DNA from: Porcincola sp945869225
GTDB lineage: Bacteria > Bacillota > Clostridia > Lachnospirales > Lachnospiraceae
Assembly (NCBI RefSeq): GCF_052118625.1
Contig: NZ_JBQKGW010000005.1
Location: 110,371-174,370 of the forward strand
DNA length: 64,000 bases
Direction of reading: 5' to 3'
The translations under genes and the position numbers were made by a program. This document shows positions 51,466 to 60,475 of this stretch, one piece after another (the first letter of the stretch is position 1; the number at the start of each line of letters is the position of its first letter). The notes under the pieces were generated by a model, which worked only from the letters and a program-made list of their open reading frames with translations, was not told where the DNA came from and searched no databases.

Positions 51466-53958
51466 ATGTCCATTCTTTCAAGGATTCCGATCCCCCGCAC
51501 GGAAATCACAGGCCGTCCCGTCTGCCTTCTGGCTGCTCTGGCGGTCCTTTTCAGCATTCTGCGCGGCCTTCACGCCCCGCCGGGTTCCATCGACCTGTCC
51601 TGCGCTGAAGGCCGGTATCTGCTGCTCTCCGGAGAAGTGCTGTCGAAGGAAACAACCGCAGAAGGCTACAGACTTCAGCTTGGATCCATCACATTTCTGA
51701 AAAAGAATGAATCGCACGCTTCCGCCTACCAGGCACTGATGAAACAATTAAAGGAGCGGTGGCCTCGCAAGGGCAGGATCCGTGTCTTTTTAAATGGCCC
51801 GCCTGATGAGGCACTTCCATATTCACAGAAGCCGGACCAGGCAGACATCTACCGTGCCTGCCGGATCGGAAGCCGCGTCACCCTGTCCGGAAAGGCAGCG
51901 CTCCCGGAGCCGGCCACAAACCCCGGTCAGTATGATGCGCAGAAGGCCAGCTATGCCCGGCATGTCTATATGAAGCTATCCGACGTCGCACTGAAAGGCT
52001 CTGATCAAAGACGCGGCAGCCTCTTTCTCAATGCTCTGGCCGCCCTCCGTCTGTCTCTTCGAAAGGGTGCAGAGCAGGTATTCGGCCCCCGTAACAGTGC
52101 ACTCATGTCCGCGATTGTCCTTGGCGACCGTTCAGGTTTAGACGCGGAGACCAGACAGCTCTTCCAGGACGGCGGGATTCTCCATGTCCTCGCGGTCTCC
52201 TCCCTCCATGTCACATTGCTTGGCCTGACGCTCTACCAGATTCTGAGACGCCTCAGACAGAGCTTCCTTGTCTCCGCCCTCGCATCCGGATTCCTCGTCG
52301 TCAGCTATTGTCTGATGACCGGGAGCAGCTACTCTGCGGTCCGGGCAGTCGTGATGTTCCTGCTCTGGCTCGGGTCTCAGGTAACCGGCCGGACATTTGA
52401 CCGCCTCACAGCACTCGGAGCTGCCGCCATCCTGATCCTCATCCGGCAGCCCCTTGCCCTGACGGATGCCGGATTTTTACTGTCCTTTGGATGTATCCTG
52501 TCCCTCGCGCTTCTGGAACCCGTCTTCTCCGACATCTGGAATCCCCGCCATGCACTTTCAAGACGCCTTTCAGGCGCCCTGGCGCTTCAGGCAGGCGTTC
52601 TCCCGTGCGCCCTCTGGTTTTACTATCAGACCACACCCTATGGCATCCTGGTCGGACTGGTTGTCCTTCCGTCCATGAGTCTTGTGATGTTCTTCGGAAC
52701 GATCGGCATTCTCGCCGGCCTGCTGATTCCGCTTGGCTCCTTTTTCCTGACCTCCGCCCGCCTGGCAGGCGGTCCGTGCGGGTATCTGCTTGATCTGTTC
52801 CGCCTCCTGTGCCGGCTGGCGCAGCGCATCCCGGGGGATGTCGTGATCACCGGCCGCCCGCCCGTCTGGAAAATGGTGCTCTACTACGTCTGCCTTCTTT
52901 CCTTCTGTCTCATCATTCGTCTCCCGGACCGGAAAACCTTCCTGAAAAACCGGAAGAAGATCCGGTTCCTTCACGCATGTCTTCTGCTCTCCCTTTTCCT
53001 CCTGATGCTCATCCACAAAAAGCCGTCCTTCCGCTTCACCTGTCTGGACGTCGGCCAGGGCAGCTGTGCACTGGTTGAGCAGAACGGTCTCACCATGCTT
53101 TTTGACTGCGGGTCCAGCTCGGTGAAGGATGTCTGGCGCAGGCGGGTGGAGCCTGCTCTGAAGTACTATGGGATCAGCCGCATTGATCTGCTTTTTCTGT
53201 CTCATGCGGACGGTGATCACACCAGCGGTGCGAAGGAGCTGCTCGGCGGCATGCACGGCATGCTGCCAGGCGCCGCCTTCTTTCAGTATCTGCAGCCTGA
53301 AGGCATGCAGGCAGAACAGACAACTTTGGCGCAGCAGAAAACAGCCGCGCAGGTGCGCGAAGCAATCCCGCCGCAGGTTTTCGAAGCGCAGGCGGGCGGG
53401 ATTCGTGTCGGGCGCATTCTGCTGCCGCAGACAGACCGCTCCCATGATGAAACTGCCATGGCAGAGATCATCGACGCTGCCCGCAGGTTCAATCTCCCGG
53501 TCTCAACGGTCCGCGAGGGTTCCGAATTTCACCACAAGCAGCTCAATCTTCGAGTCCTGTCTCCGTCTCCTGAGAGGATGACAGGATCCGACAATGAGGA
53601 CTGCATCGTGCTTTCTCTTTCCTGGCAGGATATCCGGATTCTCTTTACCGGAGATCTTGAAAAAGAAGGCGAGGAGAAGCTTGTGCGCGCATACCAGGAT
53701 ACGACGCTCTTCTCCCCGCCCCGGGGTCATTCAGAAAATAACAGCCGGACAATCCTTCTTGCAGGCCACCACGGAAGCCTGGGCGCAACCTCGGAAAGAT
53801 TTCTCTCCCTTGTCCGCCCCGATCTTGTACTCATCTCCTGCGGCCGGAACAATCGGTACGGGCACCCGGCCGCCGCGATGCTGAAACGGCTGGAGGACAA
53901 AGGGCTTCCCTATTTCCGCACAGACCAAAGCGGCGCCTTCTGCCTTACGGAAGGCTGA
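51466..53958 (+). CDS. comEC: DNA uptake channel protein ComEC/Rec2
   Basis: ComEC forms the membrane channel for single-stranded DNA in natural transformation. The 830-residue product has N-terminal membrane spans and an OB-like domain (LLLSGEVLSKETTAEGYRLQ), the competence domain (SAIVLGDRSGLDAETRQLF, ILHVLAVSSLHVTLLGL, GSSYSAVRAVVMFLLWLG) with many spans, and from about residue 530 a metallo-beta-lactamase-like domain: LDVGQGSCALVEQNG, FLSHADGDHTSGAKELLGG and LLAGHHGSLGATSERFL. The start at 51466 follows AGGAG. The longer open frame upstream lies opposite dgt and is not used. ComEA and ComEB are not nearby. Confidence 0.93.
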   Translation: MSILSRIPIPRTEITGRPVCLLAALAVLFSILRGLHAPPGSIDLSCAEGRYLLLSGEVLSKETTAEGYRLQLGSITFLKKNESHASAYQALMKQLKERWPRKGRIRVFLNGPPDEALPYSQKPDQADIYRACRIGSRVTLSGKAALPEPATNPGQYDAQKASYARHVYMKLSDVALKGSDQRRGSLFLNALAALRLSLRKGAEQVFGPRNSALMSAIVLGDRSGLDAETRQLFQDGGILHVLAVSSLHVTLLGLTLYQILRRLRQSFLVSALASGFLVVSYCLMTGSSYSAVRAVVMFLLWLGSQVTGRTFDRLTALGAAAILILIRQPLALTDAGFLLSFGCILSLALLEPVFSDIWNPRHALSRRLSGALALQAGVLPCALWFYYQTTPYGILVGLVVLPSMSLVMFFGTIGILAGLLIPLGSFFLTSARLAGGPCGYLLDLFRLLCRLAQRIPGDVVITGRPPVWKMVLYYVCLLSFCLIIRLPDRKTFLKNRKKIRFLHACLLLSLFLLMLIHKKPSFRFTCLDVGQGSCALVEQNGLTMLFDCGSSSVKDVWRRRVEPALKYYGISRIDLLFLSHADGDHTSGAKELLGGMHGMLPGAAFFQYLQPEGMQAEQTTLAQQKTAAQVREAIPPQVFEAQAGGIRVGRILLPQTDRSHDETAMAEIIDAARRFNLPVSTVREGSEFHHKQLNLRVLSPSPERMTGSDNEDCIVLSLSWQDIRILFTGDLEKEGEEKLVRAYQDTTLFSPPRGHSENNSRTILLAGHHGSLGATSERFLSLVRPDLVLISCGRNNRYGHPAAAMLKRLEDKGLPYFRTDQSGAFCLTEG

Positions 53959-53991
53959 TCCGTCTGCCTTTGAGACAGAACCCAAGCCAAA

Positions 53992-55074
53992 TCAGCTTTC
54001 TGTCGCTGCCTCGGACGAAACATCCTGACGGCTATTATCAACCAGGACGCCTGCCTCCTCCTCTCCGGAACCTGCCTGCTCTACGATATCCGCGTCCGGC
54101 GTAAAGGTCTGATCAAGGTTGACCTGCCCCCGGAACCGTTTATCGCTTCTTCCCTCTATGGTAAAACGAACCCCTTTCACGCCTTCATCCGCACAGGCCT
54201 CGCAGATTGCATTGACAAACGCATAGATCGTCGTCTCCGGCTGAACCGGGCTGTCCGCAGCCGGCAGATCATTCACTGCGCTGCTGAAGTCAATGAGACA
54301 GGTGTCTCCCTTGATACGCGCAGCCAGCACGATCACCGACGAACCGGTCACCGGAAGAAGGCTGTCATCCTTCGGTCCGCTGATAATCTGCTCGGCGACA
54401 ATCCGCTCCGTATTGATGTTGCTGGAATAGTAGATCTTTCGGTTTTCTTTTACGAGCTTCCTGCCGTCCTGACTGCTGAAATACAGCGGCAGCTCGAGCG
54501 TCCGGTAGGAGTTGATGGCGTCGCCGTCCGGAACAATGAAGGTATCCTTGTTCATGGCGCCAACCTCCGCCCCATTCAGCGTCAGCGGCTGTCCCTCGAC
54601 TGTAAACCGCACCGTATCGACCCCCGGAAGCTGAACAAGCGTCTCAACAAGCGCTGCCCTCAAAAGCAGCTCCTGCGGCTTGGAGAGTGACAGATAGCCC
54701 GAGCTGAAATCCACACCAATCTCGGAGATGCCAATCGTTGTGGAATTGATCTTCACCGAAGCCGGCAGCGCCGTAATTTCCTTTTCCTTCGGGGATGTAC
54801 AGAACTGCGTCAGAAGCTCCTTCAGGATCCCTTCGAAGTCCTGGCTCTCGGGCTTGTAATGTTCGTACTGAAGCTGGCTGCCGTCTGCATTCATATAATA
54901 AATGCGGTAATCCCCAGTCTTTTTTCCTTCCGGCTGATCATTCCCTGCCTTCGCAGAACAACCTGAAAGCACGGAAACGACGAACAGGCAAAGCGCCAGC
55001 AGCACCGCTGTCCCCTGCCTGAATCCGCCTGTTCTGATTCTGTTTTCACTCATCCTACCCGTCATGTCTCCCAT
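53992..55074 (-). CDS. GerMN-domain lipoprotein
   Basis: The product of up to 360 residues has a lipoprotein signal (GTAVLLALCLFVVSVLSGCS, lipidated Cys at about 39). Two GerMN domains follow: the first around residues 60-180 (YYMNADGSQL, GVDFSSGYLSLSKPQELL, LPGVDTVRFTVEGQPL), the second around 215-330 (YYSSNINTERIVAEQII, CLIDFSSAVNDLPA, GVKGVRFTIEGRSD). GerM is needed in sporulation of Bacillus, and other GerMN lipoproteins work with sensor kinases at the cell surface. It lies 127 bases after the sensor kinase gene in the same direction. The start may also be at 55065 or 55053. Confidence 0.85.
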   Translation of the reverse strand: MGDMTGRMSENRIRTGGFRQGTAVLLALCLFVVSVLSGCSAKAGNDQPEGKKTGDYRIYYMNADGSQLQYEHYKPESQDFEGILKELLTQFCTSPKEKEITALPASVKINSTTIGISEIGVDFSSGYLSLSKPQELLLRAALVETLVQLPGVDTVRFTVEGQPLTLNGAEVGAMNKDTFIVPDGDAINSYRTLELPLYFSSQDGRKLVKENRKIYYSSNINTERIVAEQIISGPKDDSLLPVTGSSVIVLAARIKGDTCLIDFSSAVNDLPAADSPVQPETTIYAFVNAICEACADEGVKGVRFTIEGRSDKRFRGQVNLDQTFTPDADIVEQAGSGEEEAGVLVDNSRQDVSSEAATES

Positions 55075-55201
55075 CCGCCTGTCATCTCACGGTTTTTCCT
55101 GCCTGAACCTCATTCAGCGTGCAGTGCAGGCGCCAGTGTGCATTCTCTGGCACACCAGACGCCTTTCCAGTCACATTGCCAGCTGCCTTCTCTGCCGCTT
55201 T

Positions 55202-56668
55202 TCATGTTCCGGCTTTTTCCGCACCCTGCTCCTTTCCGGTCTTCGTATACTTCAGAGGGATCCGGACAGTGAAGGTCGTACCCTCCCCGAGCCTTGAGTA
55301 GACACGAATCGCGCCATGATGGACAAGAACCGCAGACCGCGTGATCGCCAGTCCCAGTCCGGTGCCTCCGATCTCCCGGCTGTGCGACTTATCAACCCGG
55401 TAAAAACGCTCAAAGATATGGTCCTGGTCCTCCTTCGGAATACCGATGCCAGAGTCCTCAACCTTGATATAGAAATACGTATTGTCCACGTTCAGCGATA
55501 CATGGACCCAGCCCTTCTCCTTGTTGTACTTGATTCCATTTTCAATCAGATTGGATATCGCAAGTGTCAGCTTCGTCCGGTCAACCTGCGCAATGATCGG
55601 CTTGTAGCTTTCCAGGCTGATGTCGATCTGCTGCTTCTCGGCAATCGGGCGCAGCCGCTTCAGAATCAGGTTGATCAGGTCGTTGATATTCGTATCTTCA
55701 ATATGGATGATCGTCGACTTCCGGTCCATCTTGACCAGTTCCAGCAGATCCGTGATGATTTTATTCTCCCGGTCGATCTCATGGCTGATGTCAATCATGA
55801 AATCCTCGTACATCTCGTTCGGGACTTCCCCGACCTGTGCCTGCTGGATCAGCGAATCCGAGAGGACCTTCATGGAGGTCATCGGCGTCTTCAGCTCATG
55901 GGAGACATTGGAGACAAACTGCTGTCTGGATTCCTCCTGCTCTTTCAGATGATGCCGCATCTGGTTGTATGCCTTTGCCAGCATCTCTGTTTCCGTATAG
56001 TCCGGCATCGACAGATCCTCCGCCAGAAAATCTGTCCCGGAGTTCAGGTAATCGGTGACCTTCCGGAACGGCCGGACAAGGATACTCGACGCATAGAATG
56101 ACACCGCGACAATTGCAAAGGTCAGGACTATCTGGAGGAGCAGCACCGTCCTGGACAATGACCGCTCTCCTTCAATGATATCCGCTGTCGGAACGGAGAT
56201 CAAAAACGCTCCGCGGATCTCCTTCGTTTCGTCATCTTCAATCGGGGTGATCACCTCGATAAAGTCGCTCGTCTGTGTATAATATTTCCCGGTTTTCCCC
56301 GAGAAGCAGTCGATCAGCTCCCTCGCGACGACCGTCTTCCCCTCATCCAGCCCATATGTGTCGCGGATGATCTTGTAGTCCGAGTTGATGATCATCACCC
56401 GGCCCTGGTACAGATCGGCAACCTGCTTCATCCTGGACTCCAGTGTATCTGACTGTTTCCCGTCCAGATAGCCGTCGGCAATAAAATCCGCGCCCATCAA
56501 GGTACACTGACTCCGGATCAGATATGCCCGCTGTTCCACCGTCTGGTGCTCATAGTTTTTCAGAATCCCGGACTTGATCAGATTGATCGGAACCAGCCCT
56601 GTCACAAGCAGGATGATCAGCACCCTGAAATGCATACTTTTCGCAACTTTGCGAAACCTGTCCTTCAT
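55202..56668 (-). CDS. Membrane sensor histidine kinase (WalK/PhoR-like) without adjacent regulator
   Basis: The 488-residue product has a first membrane span (HFRVLIILLVTGLVPINLI), an extracytoplasmic PAS-like sensor domain of about 130 residues (LYQGRVMIINSDYKIIRDTY), a second span (VLLLQIVLTFAIVAVSFYAS), a HAMP linker, and the kinase: H box VSNVSHELKTPMTS with the phosphorylated His, N box LAISNLIENGIKYN, G1 VEDSGIGIPKED, F box FERFYRVDK and G2 GGTGLGLAITRS. Start at 56668 because a promoter at 56778-56806 excludes the ATG at 56806. A response regulator normally precedes such a gene but none is present. Confidence 0.9.
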   Translation of the reverse strand: MKDRFRKVAKSMHFRVLIILLVTGLVPINLIKSGILKNYEHQTVEQRAYLIRSQCTLMGADFIADGYLDGKQSDTLESRMKQVADLYQGRVMIINSDYKIIRDTYGLDEGKTVVARELIDCFSGKTGKYYTQTSDFIEVITPIEDDETKEIRGAFLISVPTADIIEGERSLSRTVLLLQIVLTFAIVAVSFYASSILVRPFRKVTDYLNSGTDFLAEDLSMPDYTETEMLAKAYNQMRHHLKEQEESRQQFVSNVSHELKTPMTSMKVLSDSLIQQAQVGEVPNEMYEDFMIDISHEIDRENKIITDLLELVKMDRKSTIIHIEDTNINDLINLILKRLRPIAEKQQIDISLESYKPIIAQVDRTKLTLAISNLIENGIKYNKEKGWVHVSLNVDNTYFYIKVEDSGIGIPKEDQDHIFERFYRVDKSHSREIGGTGLGLAITRSAVLVHHGAIRVYSRLGEGTTFTVRIPLKYTKTGKEQGAEKAGT

Positions 56669-56777
56669 CTGTAAGCGTCCCTCAACTTTTCTGCCTTTCC
56701 TCTGGCACTCCTGCGGGCAGTTTCTGCTGTTCGCGATCCCGTATCCTGTGTCAGATCTTCCCAACTGAGCCTCTCTG

Positions 56778-56806
56778 ATACTATATGAGCCTCGCAGAGA
56801 AGTCAA
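56778..56806 (-). promoter_or_regulatory. Promoter of the orphan sensor kinase gene
   Basis: TTGACT (56801-56806), 17 bases and TAGTAT (56778-56783) on the minus strand. It shows that the kinase is transcribed on its own, separately from the DUF4956 gene behind it. Confidence 0.6.
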
Positions 56807-56887
56807 GCGCAGCCGGGCAGAGGGGCGGCAGCGGAAAATCGCATGCAGGAAAGGTCGGGACGTCTGTCAGAAAACAGGCAGGAGACG

Positions 56888-57565
56888 TCAAAGCTCCTGG
56901 ACATTCTCCGCCACGCGTCCATAGACGACAGACAGATTTCCATTTCTTGCGCGGATCTCATCCAGCATAGCCTTCTGATCGTTCTCATTCTTCATTGTAA
57001 TCATGTAGCTGAGTTCGTACATGCTCCCGAGTCCGACCGTCCTGACACGCTCGAGCCTGCTGCCTGTTGTATACTTCACGAAGATATCGTCAAAGATCTC
57101 TGTGTAATCGAGATTCTCCGGGATGGTCACCCTGAGTGACCGCTCTCCGCTGCCCTTTCCTGCATAGGAGGACTTCATCAGGAACACAAAACATCCTGAA
57201 AGAAGAACCGTGAAGACAGCTGCGAAGGCGAGCTGTCCCATCCCGCAAGCCAGTCCGATGGTCATGGCAAAGAAGATCGACAGAATCTCCCTCGAGGTAC
57301 CAGGCACCGACCGGAACCGTACCAGGGAAAATGCACCCGCCACAGCGACTGCGCTGCCCAGAGATCCATTGGTCATGAAGATGACAGTTGCAACCATCGC
57401 CGGCAGAAGTGCCAGCGTCACAACAAAGTTTTTTGTAAACCGCTCGCTGCAGTGCATATAGACGGCTGAAAAGACCAGCCCGAGAACCAGTGCTGCCGCG
57501 AGGCAGATCATGGCTGTTGTAAATGTGATCGAATCAGAAGAATTGCTGATAATACTCGTAAACAT
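56888..57565 (-). CDS. DUF4956 membrane protein
   Basis: The 225-residue product begins MFTSIISNSSDSITFTTAMI. Four or five membrane spans fill residues 10-130 (AMICLAAALVLGLVFSAVYM, FVVTLALLPAMVATVIFM, ILSIFFAMTIGLACGMGQL), with the family motif GAFSLVRFRSVPGTSREILS between them. A cytosolic domain of about 90 residues follows. The family is DUF4956, whose role is unknown but which accompanies VTC polyphosphate polymerase domains in many bacteria. GAGGAGG precedes the ATG at 57565. An open frame from 57622 is not used. It lies 53 bases after the VTC gene. Confidence 0.88.
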   Translation of the reverse strand: MFTSIISNSSDSITFTTAMICLAAALVLGLVFSAVYMHCSERFTKNFVVTLALLPAMVATVIFMTNGSLGSAVAVAGAFSLVRFRSVPGTSREILSIFFAMTIGLACGMGQLAFAAVFTVLLSGCFVFLMKSSYAGKGSGERSLRVTIPENLDYTEIFDDIFVKYTTGSRLERVRTVGLGSMYELSYMITMKNENDQKAMLDEIRARNGNLSVVYGRVAENVQEL

Positions 57566-57618
57566 AACCTGTTCCTCCTCTATCTGAGCAAACCTCCATC
57601 TTTTCAGCGGAGGTCTTG

Positions 57619-58356
57619 TCATCTGCAGGCTGCCTGTGCAGAGGCAGCCGCCCTGCTGTGACTGACCCTGTAAGCCTCCCCATATTTGGAGAAGGATGCA
57701 GGAAAGATCCTCAGCTCGCTCAGAATTCTGGCCACTTCAATCGGAAGTGCGTCCCCTACCTTCAGTTCCATCAGATATGGTGTCTCGGTACGGAGCAGGT
57801 TACCCTGATCTCCATCCTCGAGCCGCAGGTCCTGCTCCCTGTAGCGGATGTTCCGGTCGATTGTCATCCGGAAATCCGGATCGAACGTACCCTGGTAGGA
57901 ATCGCGGTCGTAGCAGAGCACCATCTCCGGGTGCGGTCTGTAAAACGCTCTGAAATATTCAAGCTCTCTGTTGATCTGGCTGTCCAGTGCCGGCCTGATC
58001 CCTCGCTGGAGAAAATTTTCCGCCTCCCAAAGGCTCATTTCCGACCGGCGTTTATAGACAATTCCGTCGTATTTTTTCTTCAGTTCCACAAAAACCGAAC
58101 TCCGCTTTCCGGGAATCCCATAGCTTCTGACCCGAAGCTTTTCCTTGTAGACTGGCTTGTCCAGAGATCTGGTCACAAGCTCATCGTGATCCGTATCATA
58201 GTAGATATTCAGAATCAGGCTGTGCGGATAGGCCTCATCCGGAACCCGAAGCATTTTTGTACGCGCCATGAATCCCTGATACTGAACCCTGCTCATCCTG
58301 TACTTGACCTCTGTCCGTTGAAATGTCAGGATCGTCTGCTCTTTTTTCCCTGCCAT
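57619..58356 (-). CDS. VTC-domain polyphosphate polymerase-like protein
   Basis: The 245-residue protein matches the catalytic tunnel domain of VTC polyphosphate polymerases: TEVKYRMSRVQYQGF, YYDTDHDELV, KLRVRSYGIPGKRSSVFVEL, IVYKRRSEMSL, MVLCYDRDSYQG, YLMELKVGDALP and FSKYGEAY. The alternating Arg/Lys and Glu residues are those that bind nucleotide, metal and the polymer in the yeast Vtc4 core. It has no membrane segment, so DUF4956 from the next gene is the likely membrane partner. Bacterial members may make polyphosphate or a related phosphate polymer from ATP. The activity is inferred from the fold. It is divergent from the two-component genes. Confidence 0.88.
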   Translation of the reverse strand: MAGKKEQTILTFQRTEVKYRMSRVQYQGFMARTKMLRVPDEAYPHSLILNIYYDTDHDELVTRSLDKPVYKEKLRVRSYGIPGKRSSVFVELKKKYDGIVYKRRSEMSLWEAENFLQRGIRPALDSQINRELEYFRAFYRPHPEMVLCYDRDSYQGTFDPDFRMTIDRNIRYREQDLRLEDGDQGNLLRTETPYLMELKVGDALPIEVARILSELRIFPASFSKYGEAYRVSHSRAAASAQAACR

Positions 58357-58442
58357 CCTGTTCTTCCTTTCTGCATGACGATGAATGTAAATTCCATGTG
58401 TGTTTTTGGTATGAGCAGAGTGTAAGATGGAAAATTAAAACC

Positions 58443-58475
58443 AACCTAAAACTCATTTTTGTTTTGTTTTAGGTT
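58443..58475. promoter_or_regulatory. Inverted repeat in the divergent region before the response regulator gene
   Basis: AACCTAAAAC (58443-58452) and GTTTTAGGTT (58466-58475) are perfect 10-base arms with a 13-base gap. The right arm covers the -35 area of a promoter with TACAAT at 58492-58497. It could be the binding site of the regulator itself. Confidence 0.5.
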
Positions 58476-58521
58476 CGGATGACATACTATATACAATGAA
58501 TACAGGCAAGGAGGTTCTCTC

Positions 58522-59199
58522 ATGAAGCTATTGTTTGCCGAGGATGATCCAGATGTTTCTCGTTCTGTCACTGCGCTTCTGACACGCAGTCACTACAGCG
58601 TAGATCCGGTTTACAATGGGAACGACGCTCTGACCTATCTGACAGACGGAGATTACGATGCCTGCATCATGGATATCATGATGCCAGGTATGAATGGCGA
58701 CGAAGTGGTTCGGAAAGCCCGGGCCGCCGGCAGCCAGGTTCCGGTCATCATGCTGACCGCGATGGGGGAGGTGGAAGACCGGATCAATGGACTTGATGCC
58801 GGTGCGGACGATTATCTGGCGAAGCCTTTCGACGGCGGAGAACTGCTGGCCCGTATCCGCGCACTCCTGCGCCGTCATGAATCCTATTCTCCGGACATCG
58901 TCACATACGGAGACCTGACCCTGAACCGGAGCACCTTCGCGCTGTCCTGCCGCGGAAAAAGTGTCTCCCTTTCCAACAAAGCTTTTCAGATGATGGAGAT
59001 GCTGATGCTCTCTCCCGGCAGAATCATCTCCGTGGACGAATTCATGCAGCACATCTGGGGCTGGGACTCCGAGTCCGAAATCAATGTTGTATGGGTCAAT
59101 ATTTCGACCTTGCGCAAGCAGCTGTCCGCGATGGACTCAGAGACATCCATCAAGGTCGTCCGGGGCGCTGGCTACAGGCTGGAGAAGACAGATGTTTAA
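58522..59199 (+). CDS. OmpR-family response regulator
   Basis: The 225-residue protein has a receiver domain (LLFAEDDPDVSRSVTALL acidic pair, the phosphorylated Asp in YDACIMDIMMPGMNG, VIMLTAMGE and the Lys in DDYLAKPFDGGEL) and an OmpR/PhoB winged-helix output domain (VSLSNKAFQMMEMLMLSPGR, WGWDSESEINVVWVNISTLR, IKVVRGAGYRLEK). A perfect AAGGAGG site precedes the ATG. It overlaps its sensor kinase gene by eight bases. It is divergent from the VTC-DUF4956 genes and faces the glycosidase group, so these are the likely targets. Confidence 0.95.
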   Translation: MKLLFAEDDPDVSRSVTALLTRSHYSVDPVYNGNDALTYLTDGDYDACIMDIMMPGMNGDEVVRKARAAGSQVPVIMLTAMGEVEDRINGLDAGADDYLAKPFDGGELLARIRALLRRHESYSPDIVTYGDLTLNRSTFALSCRGKSVSLSNKAFQMMEMLMLSPGRIISVDEFMQHIWGWDSESEINVVWVNISTLRKQLSAMDSETSIKVVRGAGYRLEKTDV

Positions 59200-60475
59200 G
59201 AAAGTTCGCAGAAAATTTATCATCAGTGCCATGTTCGCGACGCTCGTTGTGACACTGGCACTGATCATATCCATTAATCTCATCAACTACATGCAGGTAA
59301 CCAGGAATCTGAAAGCCGTGATGGACGAAATGGATCCGCGTCAGATCTTTTCTGCTCCGCAGGAGCGGGCTGAGAAAGACGAGGAGGACATGACAGAGCC
59401 CGATGTCAGCAGTCAGGCGTATCCGCCCAACTTTCACAGAGAAATGCGCAATACGGCTGAGGTGCAGTATGCCGGCCGGTATTTCACAATCTTTGTAGAT
59501 GAAAACGGCACCTCGCATGCAAGCGGAGGCTCCTTCGGACTTGATGATGAGGAGGCTTCGGCCCTTGCCTTGGACATTCTCAGCCGCGGACACGCTTCTG
59601 GTATCTACAATAACTATCTCTATGAAGTCCGTGAAATTGGAAATGAAGGTTCGAAGCAGATTCGTCTGCTTGACTGCACGACGGAGCTCAAGGCTATGAG
59701 ATCGCTCCTCCTGACCTCCATTCTGGTTGGACTTGGCGGATTGCTTTTAACGTTTCTTTTTATCTGCCGGATGTCGGAGAAGGCGATCTGGCCGCTCCGG
59801 GAAAGCATGGAAAAGCAGAAACGCTTCATTACAGATGCCGGCCACGAGCTGAAGACCCCGCTGTCAGTGATCGGAACCAACATGGACATCCTCGCGATGG
59901 ATCTGCCGGACAATGAATGGGTGAAAGGGACGAAGAAACAGGTCGGAAAACTCCGGGGACTCATCGAACATCTGATCAGCCTTTCCCGGCTTGAGGAAGC
60001 CCAGAGTGAGCTGAAGATGAAGCCGTTCAACCTCAGTCAGGCTGTGCAGGACACTGCGGACGCATTTGAGGGAATCGGGGACATGAACAACACCCCGATC
60101 TGCACGAGGATTGCAGAGAACTTGACTGTGACGGCGGACGAGGCTTCCGTCGTCCAGCTTCTGACCATCCTGACGGATAATGCCCTCAAATATGCCCTGC
60201 CAGACACGGATGTAGAGCTGAGACTTTTCCGGCAGGGACGCCATGTCTGCTTCGAGACCGTCAACGCCTGGGACAGGTCGACACCGTCCGACCAGCTGGA
60301 CCGCTTTTTCGACCGTTTCTACCGGGGCGATCCCTCCAGGAGCGGGGGAGCAACAGCCAGAGGATATGGACTCGGCCTCTCCATCGCGCAGGCCATCGCT
60401 GCCAGGAACCATCTTACCCTCCACGTCTCGGAGGATGAAGCGCACCGGATTGTTTTCCGGATTCTCTTTCCGTGA
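59192..60475 (+). CDS. Two-component sensor histidine kinase
   Basis: The 427-residue protein has a first span (FIISAMFATLVVTLALIISI), an extracytoplasmic domain of about 130 residues (GRYFTIFVDENGTSHASGGS), a second span (LLLTSILVGLGGLLLTFLFI), then the kinase: H box ITDAGHELKTPLSVIG, N box LLTILTDNALKYAL and G2 GYGLGLSIAQAIA. The G1 box is degenerate (FETVNAWDRSTPSDQ replaces the usual DxGxG), a feature seen in some clostridial kinases of this type. The start at 59192 lies inside the end of the regulator gene. Confidence 0.9.
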   Translation: MFKKVRRKFIISAMFATLVVTLALIISINLINYMQVTRNLKAVMDEMDPRQIFSAPQERAEKDEEDMTEPDVSSQAYPPNFHREMRNTAEVQYAGRYFTIFVDENGTSHASGGSFGLDDEEASALALDILSRGHASGIYNNYLYEVREIGNEGSKQIRLLDCTTELKAMRSLLLTSILVGLGGLLLTFLFICRMSEKAIWPLRESMEKQKRFITDAGHELKTPLSVIGTNMDILAMDLPDNEWVKGTKKQVGKLRGLIEHLISLSRLEEAQSELKMKPFNLSQAVQDTADAFEGIGDMNNTPICTRIAENLTVTADEASVVQLLTILTDNALKYALPDTDVELRLFRQGRHVCFETVNAWDRSTPSDQLDRFFDRFYRGDPSRSGGATARGYGLGLSIAQAIAARNHLTLHVSEDEAHRIVFRILFP

